In this document: piece after piece, positions 6,729 through 15,105 of the stretch
Layout of the letters: each line of letters starts with the position of its first letter
Numbering within the stretch: position 1 is the first letter of the stretch
DNA from: Pararobbsia alpina
GTDB taxonomy: Bacteria > Pseudomonadota > Gammaproteobacteria > Burkholderiales > Burkholderiaceae
NCBI RefSeq assembly: GCF_902859895.1
Contig: NZ_CADIKM010000018.1
Span: forward strand, 1 to 64,000
Length of the DNA: 64,000 nt
Direction: 5' to 3'
Position numbers and translations under genes: made by a program
The notes under the pieces: model-generated
Database searches by the model: none
Seen by the model: the letters and a program-made list of their open reading frames with translations, nothing else
What the model was told of the DNA's origin: nothing

Positions 6729-8384
6729 ATGTCCACTCGAGCCAACATCTCACTACCACGTAGCGCCGTAATTGACTCGGCACACGTCGGCGACATCAAG
6801 GGCGCCTTCGGCACCATCGCGCACCACGACTCCGGGCCACGTACCAGTTTGTGGGCGCGCTTGCGCACGCTGTTGGCCATCCTGGGCCCAGGTCTCATCG
6901 TGATGGTGGGTGATAACGATGCAGGCGCCTTCGGCACTTACACGCAGGCGGGGCAGAACTACGGGACCACACTGCTGTGGACCATGTTGCTGCTGGTACC
7001 GGTCCTCTTCGTCAACCAGGAAATGGTGCTGCGACTGGGTGCCGTGACCGGCGTCGGCCATGCGCGCCTCATCTTCGAGCGCTTCGGGAAATTCTGGGGT
7101 GCATTCAGTGTCGTTGACCTGTTCATTCTCAACGCACTAACCATCGTGACCGAGTTCATCGGCATCACCTTCGTGCTCGGATTCTTCGGCGTCTCCAAGA
7201 TTGCCGGGGTCTGTATTGCTGCGGCGCTGACAATGGCGGCCGTCAGTACGGGAAATTTCAGGCGCTTCGAACGCTTCGCCGTGGTGTTGTGTCTTCTTAG
7301 TCTACTGCTGGTGCCCGTACTGGTGTCGATTCACCCGCCGGTTGCTCAGATGGCGCACGATTTCTTCATTCCGAACTGGCCCGCCCACTCGAAGCTGAGC
7401 GATGTGATGCTGCTCGTCATCGGTATCGTCGGCACCACGGTTGCGCCTTGGCAGTTGTTCTTCCAGCAGAGCTACATCGTCGACAAACGCATCACCCCGC
7501 GTTTCATGAAGTACGAGAAGGCTGACCTGTGGATTGGCATTGTCTTCGTACTGATTGGCGCAGTGGCGATGATGTCGTTCTGCGCCGCACTGTATGCCGG
7601 CAGGCCGGAATTGGGCAATTTCACGGACGCGGGGAATGTCATGGTGGGCCTGGAGAAATACGCAGGCCGCACGTCAGCCGTCCTCTTTGCGGTGGCCCTG
7701 TTTGACGCCTGCATCATCGGGGCTGCTGCGGTGTCGCTGGCGACTGCATACGCCATCGGGGACGTGTTCAAGATTCGGCACTCGCTGCATCGTCCCGTGT
7801 CGGAAGCAAAGGGTTTCTATGTCGTTTACTTCGGTATCATTGCCGCCGCTGCAGCGCTCGTGCTCATTCCTGGCAGCCCGCTTGGCCTGCTGACCGAAGC
7901 GGTACAAACGCTCGCAGGCGTGTTGCTGCCCAGTGCTACCGTATTTTTGCTTCTGCTGTGTAACGACAAGGCCGTTCTCGGTCCGTGGGTCAACTCGAAG
8001 AAACTGAACCTCTTCACAGGCGCCGTTATCTGGGTGCTGGTGATGCTGTCGATCATCCTGACTGCTTCGGTGATGTACCCGGATATCACGGGCGAGACAA
8101 TTCTTGAAGTGCTCGCGGGGGGTACGCTCCTCGCCATCTTCGGTTTTGCCGCTACGTTCGGCGTTCGCATCCTTCGCCGGGAGTCGCTCAATGGCATAGC
8201 GCGCGACGACGCGCCGGATCTGAAACAGATGCGCGACACCTGGCGCATGCCGCCGCTCGACCAGCTGCCATCGCCCAATCTGACGCTGGCCAAGCGTGTC
8301 TGGATGGGCGTGTTGCGTGGCTATCTGTTGCTGGCTGTCGGACTGGTTGTAGTTAAAGTCGTCCAGATGACAATTTTGAACTGA
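6729..8384 (+). CDS. Nramp-related divalent cation transporter (probable Mg2+ importer, NRMT type)
   Basis: A 551-residue inner-membrane protein with the Nramp fold. The first-helix motif reads VGDNDAGAFGTYTQAG instead of DPGN, and the sixth-helix motif reads GTTVAPWQLFFQQS instead of AMPH. Thus the usual Asn and Met metal ligands are replaced by Ala. Loss of these ligands is described for Nramp-related Mg2+ transporters, which have a larger binding site, so Mg2+ is the preferred guess over Mn2+. The C-terminus is longer than in MntH and includes an extra final helix near residues 520-545. The ATG is preceded by AGAAGAAAG. The structured leader upstream with two small ORFs suggests post-initiation control. 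Confidence 0.85.
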   Translation: MSTRANISLPRSAVIDSAHVGDIKGAFGTIAHHDSGPRTSLWARLRTLLAILGPGLIVMVGDNDAGAFGTYTQAGQNYGTTLLWTMLLLVPVLFVNQEMVLRLGAVTGVGHARLIFERFGKFWGAFSVVDLFILNALTIVTEFIGITFVLGFFGVSKIAGVCIAAALTMAAVSTGNFRRFERFAVVLCLLSLLLVPVLVSIHPPVAQMAHDFFIPNWPAHSKLSDVMLLVIGIVGTTVAPWQLFFQQSYIVDKRITPRFMKYEKADLWIGIVFVLIGAVAMMSFCAALYAGRPELGNFTDAGNVMVGLEKYAGRTSAVLFAVALFDACIIGAAAVSLATAYAIGDVFKIRHSLHRPVSEAKGFYVVYFGIIAAAAALVLIPGSPLGLLTEAVQTLAGVLLPSATVFLLLLCNDKAVLGPWVNSKKLNLFTGAVIWVLVMLSIILTASVMYPDITGETILEVLAGGTLLAIFGFAATFGVRILRRESLNGIARDDAPDLKQMRDTWRMPPLDQLPSPNLTLAKRVWMGVLRGYLLLAVGLVVVKVVQMTILN

Positions 8385-8435
8385 ACCAGTGTTCACGCCA
8401 CAGGGGCGTCAGTCACCGAGGTTGACGAAGGGCCT

Positions 8436-8472
8436 GCCTGATGCATGGCGACTTGACTGCCATGGGTCAGGC
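8436..8472. terminator. Stem-loop between convergent transporter genes
   Basis: GCCTGA (8436-8441) pairs with TCAGGC (8467-8472), and ATGGC (8445-8449) with GCCAT (8459-8463), leaving a symmetric 3x3 internal loop. It lies between the 3' ends of the Nramp-related gene and the CDF gene, overlapping the stop of the latter. A bidirectional terminator is plausible, but there is no clear T-tract on either strand. Confidence 0.35.
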
Positions 8473-9774
8473 CATCGCTTCACGCGGGTTCACCTCCACT
8501 GTCACGTGCGACAGCCCCTTGAAGCGCTTGAGAGCCGAGTGATAGAAGCCCGGGTTGCGCTGCGGCTCATCGGTCGCAATGGATACCACGGCACTCATGT
8601 GTCCGGGCCCCAGTCGCCACACGTGCAGATCGAGCACGCTGTCTCCGCCGACTTCGATGGCATGACGGACGTTTTCCGCCATCCGCTGGTCGGGAGTCAT
8701 GTCGAGCAGAATCCCGCCTGTGTCGCGCATCAATCCGTAGGACCAGTTGGCAATCACCAGTGCTCCGATGACGCCCGCGAGCGGGTCCATCCACATCCAT
8801 CCGAATGTACGCGCCAATACGAGACCCACGATTGCCAGCACGGATACCGCCGCATCTGCCACCATATGGATATATGCCGACCGAATGTTATGGTCACGAG
8901 TCGCGACGTGATGCACGTCGTCGTGGTGCTCAGGCTCTTCGAATTCGACCTCGTGTTCGCTGTCCGGCATCCGCACGATGGCCTTGAAGGCATGTGGCTC
9001 AGGAATGGCATCCATCGATTCGAGGTAACCGCCACGGTCCGCCATCACGAATAGCTGTTGTTGGCCGTCAGGTCGTATCGTTGTCACGGACACAACCGAC
9101 GCGTTCAGTCGCGAGCTCGTTGTTGCCGGCGCAATTCGGAAAACGGGCGGCACACCATCCTCGAAGATGGAAACGGCAAACTCGCCGGATGGGGTGAAGA
9201 TCTTTTGCACTTCGTCTACGTGAGCATGGTCGTCATGATGATGTCCATGTCCATGTCCATGTCCATGTCCATGTCCATGACCATGATCGTGGCCATGGCT
9301 GTGGCCGTGATGGTCACCGCTCAACAACCAGACGCTTGCCAGGTTAACGAGCAGGCCGACCACCGCTATCGGAATCGCCTCGCCGAAGTGGATGGGTATC
9401 GGCGACAGGAAACGCGAGACGGCCTCGTAACCAATAAGTAGTGCAATCATCGCCAGCACAATGGCGCTTGTGAATCCCGCAAGGTCACCCAGTTTGCCTG
9501 TACCGAACACGAAGCGGGAGTCGGTGGCATGTTTGCGCGCGTAGGTATAGGCGAGCGCTGCAATCAGCATTGCCCCCGCATGCGTCGACATGTGCAGACC
9601 GTCGGCAACGAGAGCAAGCGACCCGAACATGCTGCCGCCGACGATTTCAATCAGCATCATCGCGCTGCACAGCGCAATCACGGCCCACGTCTTTCGCTCG
9701 TTCTGCTCGTGACCAGCACCAAGAAAGATGTGGTCATGTCCCGCGCCAATGGAGGCGTTTTTGAAATCATTCAT
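8467..9774 (-). CDS. dmeF: CDF-family Ni2+/Co2+ efflux protein
   Basis: A 435-residue cation-diffusion-facilitator antiporter of the inner membrane. Transmembrane helices start with WAVIALCSAMMLIEIVGG; metal-site residues lie in ADGLHMSTHAG in helix II and in a later helix. A very His-rich cytoplasmic loop of alternating His-Gly pairs lies near residues 155-185, and a cytoplasmic domain ends EVNPREAMA. An additional segment of about 90 residues separates the His-rich loop from helix V, as in the DmeF subgroup. It lies 12 bp downstream of a RcnR/DmeR-type repressor gene with a matching operator, so Ni/Co efflux controlled by that repressor is likely. Confidence 0.87.
   Translation of the reverse strand: MNDFKNASIGAGHDHIFLGAGHEQNERKTWAVIALCSAMMLIEIVGGSMFGSLALVADGLHMSTHAGAMLIAALAYTYARKHATDSRFVFGTGKLGDLAGFTSAIVLAMIALLIGYEAVSRFLSPIPIHFGEAIPIAVVGLLVNLASVWLLSGDHHGHSHGHDHGHGHGHGHGHGHGHHHDDHAHVDEVQKIFTPSGEFAVSIFEDGVPPVFRIAPATTSSRLNASVVSVTTIRPDGQQQLFVMADRGGYLESMDAIPEPHAFKAIVRMPDSEHEVEFEEPEHHDDVHHVATRDHNIRSAYIHMVADAAVSVLAIVGLVLARTFGWMWMDPLAGVIGALVIANWSYGLMRDTGGILLDMTPDQRMAENVRHAIEVGGDSVLDLHVWRLGPGHMSAVVSIATDEPQRNPGFYHSALKRFKGLSHVTVEVNPREAMA
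9241..9282. repeat. Tandem hexanucleotide repeat coding for the His-Gly loop of DmeF
   Basis: ATGTCC is repeated six times without change (9241-9276), followed by one ATGACC copy. On the coding strand this gives alternating His-Gly codons. Such a simple repeat can change length by slippage in units of two residues without breaking the frame. Confidence 0.9.
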
Positions 9775-9786
9775 TGCTAACTCTAG

Positions 9787-10062
9787 TTACTTGAAATAGC
9801 TGTGAACAACGTCGATGAGTTGCTCGGTAGCGCTGCCGTCTGACTGCTCGCCAACATCCACGTCGACAAGGTGATTCCGTATGTGGTCCTCGAGCACGAC
9901 GGCAAGCAGACCGTTCATCGCTCCTCGGCAGCTCGTAATGCGCTGCAGGACGTCTGAGCAGCCGTGCTCTTCCTCGAGCGCTCGCTCAATGGCTTCGACC
10001 TGCCCCTTGATGCGGCGAACCCGGTTGAGAAGCTTCTGTTTGTCCTGAATGGTGTGGCCCAT
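9787..10062 (-). CDS. dmeR: Ni/Co-responsive repressor, RcnR/DmeR (CsoR/FrmR) family
   Basis: A 91-residue all-helical regulator of the CsoR/RcnR/FrmR family. His3 (MGHTIQDKQK), Cys35 (EEEHGCSD), His60 and His64 (LEDHIRNHL) are all present, which is the Ni/Co ligand set of RcnR. A further Cys45 is not part of that set. The start is preceded by GAGGAG at good spacing. It is the first gene of a dmeR-dmeF operon and probably autoregulated through the GC-tract palindrome immediately upstream. A formaldehyde-sensing FrmR role is less likely because the partner is a metal exporter. Confidence 0.9.
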   Translation of the reverse strand: MGHTIQDKQKLLNRVRRIKGQVEAIERALEEEHGCSDVLQRITSCRGAMNGLLAVVLEDHIRNHLVDVDVGEQSDGSATEQLIDVVHSYFK

Positions 10063-10075
10063 GGCAAGCTCCTCT

Positions 10076-10094
10076 TATACCCCGGGGGAGTATA
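10076..10094. promoter_or_regulatory. DmeR/RcnR-type operator
   Basis: TATACCCCGGGGGAGTATA is a near-palindrome with an AT-rich arm on each side of a C/G tract. This is the architecture of RcnR/DmeR/CsoR-family operators. It lies 14 bp upstream of the dmeR start codon, overlapping the expected promoter of the dmeR-dmeF operon. Confidence 0.75.
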
Positions 10095-10373
10095 TACCCT
10101 TGTCATCAGGGATGTCGGGTGGCGCACCCGTGAGCAACCGTGGCCATCGCCCTATCCTTCTCGACGCGCTCACCAGAGACGTTTATAGACACAAGGTCAT
10201 AGAGCGGTGCGGGACGTGCCATTGTTTCAATTTACGGAAACTAAGGCGGGAGGACTCGCAATCCGTCATATGTTTCCACATAGGGGAAATGCGGGCGCTA
10301 TCGCGGCGCCACCCGAAGGGAGATGAAGATGGGCGAGTCAACAGGCTATCGCCCATCCGCGTTCCGCCGTCGC

Positions 10374-11216
10374 TCAGACGGCCTGCGATCCCGCTACATA
10401 CCCGAGCCGGGCGCTGATAGCCTGCGCCTCCTGTCGAACTGCCGCCGCGATCTTTCCATCGAGAGACGAATCGAATCCTCCCGTCGCACCCAGCGCAGTC
10501 AGCGTCGCACACAGTCGCCCGTTGAAATCAAATAGAGGTGCGGCGACCGCGCTGATTCCTTTCAAGTTGGTGTCCTTGACAGCCGCACATTGATCGGCTT
10601 GAACGTCATGCCTCAACTTCCCGATGGGATCCTTGCGGTCAAGTTGCGCAAGCAGATCAGCGGGCGAATGCAGCAACTCATCTTCCGCTAGTGCCCGAAC
10701 GCGGGATTCGTCGAGCAGCCCCAGAAAAAGCCGGCCCGTCGCCGACCACAGCAGCGACATGACTGACCCGGCGCGTACATTCACCGTCACGGGCAGCCCC
10801 GGCTCCTCGAAGCGTACGATCGTCGGCCCGCGATTGCCCATTACAGCAATGAAGCAGGTGACTTCGAGGCTTTCTCTCAGACGCAGCAATGACGGTTCGG
10901 CAAGCCGGATCGGATCGCAGAGCCGCATGGCGGCGAGGCCGATGGCAAGGCACTCCGTTCCCAGCACGTATTGCTGAGTGCCCGGCTCCTGTGCCACCAG
11001 CGATTCTTCCATCAGGCTCACCAGATAGCGGTGAACCTTCGCCGGACTCTCGCCGATATGCGATGCCAGCGCGGTCAGCGACGCGCGTCCGCCGATCGCC
11101 GCGAGACCCTTGAGCACGACCATGGCGGTCGATGCGGACTGGACGCGCTGACGGCGCTCGCGTTCCGGTCCGGCAAGCCCTTCCTCGATCGTTTCTCGCG
11201 CTTTAGTTTTTTTCAT
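10374..11216 (-). CDS. IclR-family transcriptional regulator
   Basis: A 280-residue regulator. The N-terminal winged helix lies at about residues 25-90 (SASTAMVVLKGLAAIGGRAS, LASHIGESPAKVHRYLVSL). A C-terminal IclR effector domain follows, with SLLWSATGRLFLGLL and KGISAVAAPLFDFNGR. It is transcribed divergently from the P450 gene, starting 118 bp away, and the intergenic DNA contains a palindrome and direct repeats that could be its operator. This arrangement suggests it controls the P450 gene in response to a small aromatic or terpenoid ligand; the ligand is unknown. Confidence 0.9.
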   Translation of the reverse strand: MKKTKARETIEEGLAGPERERRQRVQSASTAMVVLKGLAAIGGRASLTALASHIGESPAKVHRYLVSLMEESLVAQEPGTQQYVLGTECLAIGLAAMRLCDPIRLAEPSLLRLRESLEVTCFIAVMGNRGPTIVRFEEPGLPVTVNVRAGSVMSLLWSATGRLFLGLLDESRVRALAEDELLHSPADLLAQLDRKDPIGKLRHDVQADQCAAVKDTNLKGISAVAAPLFDFNGRLCATLTALGATGGFDSSLDGKIAAAVRQEAQAISARLGYVAGSQAV

Positions 11217-11279
11217 TTGTCCATTCTAGCGGGCGGCTGGCGACGTCCGTCAACGCCCACGTGTTAACCCTGATGAGCG

Positions 11280-11308
11280 AGTTACGCATAGCGTACTATA
11301 GTTACGCA
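11280..11308. promoter_or_regulatory. Candidate IclR operator upstream of the P450 gene
   Basis: AGTTACGCA occurs twice in the same orientation (11280-11288 and 11300-11308), 20 bp apart, about two helical turns. The first copy also forms the palindrome TACGCATAGCGTA (11283-11295). The block ends 26 bp upstream of the P450 start codon, so it probably overlaps the promoter. Confidence 0.5.
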
Positions 11309-11334
11309 AATGTATTGGCAGTGAGGAGACATAG

Positions 11335-13614
11335 ATGAGCGACGTCAATAGCCCGGATCGCGCTTCGGCGTGCCCCTTCCACAACACCGCGGGCGGTGCC
11401 ATTGCGGCGACGCCGACGGGATGCCCGGTCAGCCGCCGCGCCGCGGAATTCGATCCGTTCGAAGACGGCTACCAGCAGGACCCGCCGGAATACGTGCGCT
11501 GGGCGCGCGAGCAGGAGCCGGTCTTCTACAGCCCGAAACTCGGCTACTGGGTCGTGACGCGCTACGAGGACATCAAGGCGATCTTTCGTGACAACCTGAC
11601 ATTCAGCCCGTCAATCGCCCTCGAGAAGATCACGCCGACCGGACCCGAGGCAAACGAGGTGCTGGCGTCCTACGGCTATGCAATGAACCGGACGCTCGTG
11701 AATGAGGATGAGCCGGCACACATGCCGCGCCGTCGCGCGCTGATGGATCCGTTCACGCCCGAGGCTCTCATGCATCACGAGCCGATGGTGCGCCACCTTG
11801 CGCGCGAATATGTGGACCGATTCATCGACGATGGCAAAGCCGACCTGGTCGATCAGATGCTATGGGAGGTTCCACTCACCGTCGCGCTCCACTTCCTGGG
11901 TGTGCCTGAAGAAGACATGGACACGTTGCGCAAGTATTCGATCGCACACACGGTCAATACCTGGGGAAGACCGAAGCCTGAAGAGCAGGTCGAAGTCGCG
12001 CACGCGGTCGGCAAGTTCTGGCAGTTTGCGGGAAAGGTGCTCGACAAGATGCGCCAGGATCCCGATGGTCCAGGCTGGATGCAATACGGCATTCGCAAGC
12101 AGAAGGAACTGCCCGATGTCGTCACCGACTCGTATCTGCATTCAATGATGATGGCCGGCATTGTAGCGGCGCACGAGACCACCGCAAATGCCACTGCGAA
12201 CGCGATGAAGCTGTTGCTTCAGCATCCACAGGCGTGGCGTGATATCTGCGAAGACCCGAGCCTGATACCGAATGCAGTCGAAGAGTGCTTGCGCCACAAT
12301 GGCTCGGTCGCAGCATGGCGTCGTCTTGCGACCAGAGATGTCACCGTCGGTGGCATCGACATTCCCGCGGGATCGAAGCTGCTCATCGTGATGTCGTCTG
12401 CGAATCACGACGAACATCAGTTCGCTGACGCCGATCTGTTCGACATCCGGCGCGAGAACGCGAGCGATCAGCTCACATTCGGCTATGGTTCGCATCAGTG
12501 CATGGGCAAGAATCTCGCGCGCATGGAGATGCAGATTTTCCTGGAGGAGTTCACGCGTCGCCTGCCGCATATGCGCCTCGCCGAACAGCGCTTCACCTAC
12601 GTACCCAACACGTCGTTTCGCGGCCCCGAGCATGTGTTCGTTGAATGGGATCCCGCGCTGAATCCTGAACGTGTCGATCCGTCGGCGCTTCAGCCTCGGG
12701 CTGCTGTGCGCATCGGCGAGCCGTCTGCGCATGCGATCAGCCGTCCCGTGGTCGTCACATCGGCGACCTACGCCGGCGGAGACATCATTCGCGTCAAGCT
12801 CGCCTCACCTGACGGCCGCCCGCTTCCTCGCTGGACGCCGGGCTCGCATATCGATGTCGAATGCGGCAACACAGGCATCTCGCGGCAGTACTCGCTCTGC
12901 GGCGATCCGGACGACGCGGCCGCGTTCGAGATTGCGGTGCTCAGAGAGCACCAAAGTCGGGGCGGCTCCGAGTGGGTCCACAACAACGTCAAGACTGGCG
13001 CATTGCTTCGTGTACGAGGTCCACGCAATCACTTTCGGCTCGATGAATCAGCAAAGAAGCTCGTCTTCATCGCCGGCGGCATCGGTATTACGCCGATCAG
13101 CGCAATGGCCCGAAATGCGAAGGCGCGGGGTATCGACTATGAAGTGCATTTCAGTGGGCGCACGCGCGCGTCAATGGCTCTGCTCGACGAGCTCACCGCG
13201 CTTCACGGCGATCGTATGCGGGTGTACGTCTCGGATGAAGGCACGCGCAACGATTTCCGCGCACTGCAGGTCGTCGAAGGAACCCAGGTGTATGCATGCG
13301 GTCCGGCGCGCATGCTCGAAGCGCTGCAGCATGCATCCATGGGCTGGCCTGACGACGCGCTGAAGGTCGAGCATTTTGAATCGACGATCGGCACGCTCGA
13401 TCCGGATAGGGAACACGCTTTCGAAGTCGAGTTGAAGGATTCGGGGCTCGTCGTGACGGTACCCGCTGATCAAACCCTGCTTGCCGCGCTGCGCAAGGCG
13501 AACGTCGACGTGCAGAGCGATTGTGAAGAAGGTCTATGCGGTTCCTGCGAGGTGCGCGTGCTGGCCGGCGAAATCGATCATCGCGATGTGGTGCTGACCA
13601 AAGGCGAGCGGTAA
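11335..13614 (+). CDS. Self-sufficient cytochrome P450 (CYP116B-type P450-reductase-ferredoxin fusion), cut short by an in-frame stop
   Basis: A 759-residue fusion with three parts. The P450 domain spans about residues 35-450, with I-helix AAHETT, K-helix EECLR and heme loop FGYGSHQCMG (Cys389). A flavin/NAD(P)H reductase domain spans about 470-680 (RQYSLCGDP, GGIGITPISAM). A plant-type [2Fe-2S] domain follows, with Cys730, Cys735 and Cys738 in DCEEGLCGSCE. The frame stops at TAA (13612-13614), yet the next 21 codons to TGA at 13678-13680 encode exactly the missing family C-terminus, including NTRMMTCCSRAKG, which supplies the fourth cluster Cys. A CAA-to-TAA change would explain the break. 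Without read-through the iron-sulfur domain lacks one ligand. It is divergent from the IclR gene; start preceded by GAGGAG. Confidence 0.88.
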   Translation: MSDVNSPDRASACPFHNTAGGAIAATPTGCPVSRRAAEFDPFEDGYQQDPPEYVRWAREQEPVFYSPKLGYWVVTRYEDIKAIFRDNLTFSPSIALEKITPTGPEANEVLASYGYAMNRTLVNEDEPAHMPRRRALMDPFTPEALMHHEPMVRHLAREYVDRFIDDGKADLVDQMLWEVPLTVALHFLGVPEEDMDTLRKYSIAHTVNTWGRPKPEEQVEVAHAVGKFWQFAGKVLDKMRQDPDGPGWMQYGIRKQKELPDVVTDSYLHSMMMAGIVAAHETTANATANAMKLLLQHPQAWRDICEDPSLIPNAVEECLRHNGSVAAWRRLATRDVTVGGIDIPAGSKLLIVMSSANHDEHQFADADLFDIRRENASDQLTFGYGSHQCMGKNLARMEMQIFLEEFTRRLPHMRLAEQRFTYVPNTSFRGPEHVFVEWDPALNPERVDPSALQPRAAVRIGEPSAHAISRPVVVTSATYAGGDIIRVKLASPDGRPLPRWTPGSHIDVECGNTGISRQYSLCGDPDDAAAFEIAVLREHQSRGGSEWVHNNVKTGALLRVRGPRNHFRLDESAKKLVFIAGGIGITPISAMARNAKARGIDYEVHFSGRTRASMALLDELTALHGDRMRVYVSDEGTRNDFRALQVVEGTQVYACGPARMLEALQHASMGWPDDALKVEHFESTIGTLDPDREHAFEVELKDSGLVVTVPADQTLLAALRKANVDVQSDCEEGLCGSCEVRVLAGEIDHRDVVLTKGER

Positions 13615-13680
13615 GCCAATACACGGATGATGACCTGCTGCTCGCGCGCGAAAGGCACAAGGCTCGTGCTGGAACTTTGA
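13615..13680 (+). pseudogene. Severed C-terminal tail of the P450 fusion protein
   Basis: Codons 13615-13677 continue the P450 frame directly after its TAA. They encode ANTRMMTCCSRAKGTRL and a final VLEL, then TGA. This matches the expected end of a plant-type ferredoxin domain and is the only place where the fourth [2Fe-2S] cysteine occurs. It has no start codon with a ribosome site of its own. Confidence 0.7.
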
Positions 13681-13731
13681 CGCTGACACTTGAACGCGAG
13701 GCCGCCACGCAGCGCGGACAGGACCGGCATT

Positions 13732-14229
13732 TCACAACACCGCTGGCTCACTCGGCAATTCGCTGTGCCTTTCCGGCTGGGCCGGAAAGTCCCTTTTCAG
13801 CAACTCCGTCACCTGTTCTACGCCGCGTAGTACGCCCGCCTCATACCTGCCGAGCCGGAACTCTGCCTCCATGCTCTGGCAGATGGACTCCCACTCTGCG
13901 GCATGCACCCTGGCGTGCACACCTCGGTCCGCGACAATTTCCACATCGCGGTCCGCGAGCAGGAGGTAGATGAGCACACCATTGTTGTGCTCGGTGTCCC
14001 AGACCCGCAGCTCTGAAAAGACGTCAATCGCACGCTCTCTCGCCGCCACACTCTTGAGCAGCGCCCCGATGGGAAGCGCACCCTCGACTGCGAAGCGAAC
14101 CTGGCCGATATGGCCGCGATGGCTTTCCTGAACCACTTTCTCAATTGCCTGCAGGGTGCGGGGAGGAAACGCAACGTTCACGTGCCAGCGACTCATGAAC
14201 AGGTGTCGTATGACGCGATTGGGGTCCAT
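13732..14229 (-). CDS. TPM-domain protein (third gene of lemA operon)
   Basis: A 165-residue soluble-looking protein with a TPM_phosphatase-like fold: ALPIGALLKSVAARERAIDV, VWDTEHNNGVLIYLLLADRD and VEIVADRGVHARVH are the conserved stretches near residues 50-110. It lacks a signal peptide and transmembrane helix, unlike the TPM protein encoded just upstream, from which it is separated by only 3 bp. It is probably a cytoplasmic partner in the same operon. Its biochemical function is not established. Confidence 0.82.
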   Translation of the reverse strand: MDPNRVIRHLFMSRWHVNVAFPPRTLQAIEKVVQESHRGHIGQVRFAVEGALPIGALLKSVAARERAIDVFSELRVWDTEHNNGVLIYLLLADRDVEIVADRGVHARVHAAEWESICQSMEAEFRLGRYEAGVLRGVEQVTELLKRDFPAQPERHSELPSEPAVL

Positions 14230-14232
14230 GGG

Positions 14233-15105
14233 CTACCACCTGCCCGACGCGCCGCCACCGCCAAACCCACCTCCACCGCCACCAAACCCACCTCCACCGC
14301 CCCTGAAGGTTGTCCGGCTCGAACGGCCACCACCCAAACCCCCAATGGCACGACCCCCGACGTACGCGCCCAACCCGCCGCCCAACAAGGTGAACGCAAG
14401 CGCAATCGCGCCAGCGATGATTGCGACAAACAGCGTTCCAGACAGCAGCCATGCGACCACCGCGATGGCGCCGCCGGTCACGAATGAACCTGCCAGGCGC
14501 CCCAGCACGGCGCGAAGCACGCCACCCGCGACCATTGTCAGCACGAAGAGGATGGGAAGATAACCGCGGACTTGTCCCGAGTCGCTGTCCGCACGTTTGT
14601 CCGGCGGCGGCAAAGGCTCGCCGTTGATAACGTCCATAATCCTGCCGACGCCAGCGGTGATGCCACCGTAAAAATCGCCCTGTCTGAATTTCGGGACAAT
14701 GATCTCGTTGATGATGCGACTGCTTGTTGCGTCATTCAGTGCCCCTTCCAGGCCATATCCAACTTCAATGCGCAGGGTACGGTCATTTTTCGCGACGATG
14801 AGTAGCACACCATCGTCCACACGCTGGCGTCCGAGCTTCCACTGTTCGACAACCCGGATCGAATATTGCTCGATGGTTTCTGGCTGAGTGGTGGGGACAA
14901 TGAGCACGGAGATTTGGCTCCCCTTTTTCTCCTCGAATGCCTCCAAGGTTTGCTCCAGCGTGGAGCGTTGTTCGCTGGTGAGCGTACCCGTGGTGTCGGT
15001 AACGCGCGCGGTCAGCGCCGGAATCGCGACATCCGCGCTGGCGGCAAACGGGCAGAACGCAATGAGCGCGAGCAGCAGAACGCTCGCCGCTTTCAGGATG
15101 TTCAA
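14233..15105 (-). CDS. TPM-domain membrane protein with Gly-rich tail (YgcG-like)
   Basis: A 290-residue protein. It has an N-terminal signal peptide (LLLALIAFCPFAASA) and a periplasmic TPM domain at about residues 28-160 (LTARVTDTTGTLTSEQR, VGYGLEGALNDATSSRII). Two or three hydrophobic helices follow near 180-245, and the C-terminal tail is glycine-rich and ends GASGRW. This is the standard YgcG/DUF2207-neighbour architecture. Its start overlaps the lemA stop by 4 bp, indicating translational coupling in a lemA-TPM-TPM operon. The family's proposed roles, such as in membrane stress or photosystem repair in plants, cannot be transferred with confidence. Confidence 0.87.
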   Translation of the reverse strand: MNILKAASVLLLALIAFCPFAASADVAIPALTARVTDTTGTLTSEQRSTLEQTLEAFEEKKGSQISVLIVPTTQPETIEQYSIRVVEQWKLGRQRVDDGVLLIVAKNDRTLRIEVGYGLEGALNDATSSRIINEIIVPKFRQGDFYGGITAGVGRIMDVINGEPLPPPDKRADSDSGQVRGYLPILFVLTMVAGGVLRAVLGRLAGSFVTGGAIAVVAWLLSGTLFVAIIAGAIALAFTLLGGGLGAYVGGRAIGGLGGGRSSRTTFRGGGGGFGGGGGGFGGGGASGRW

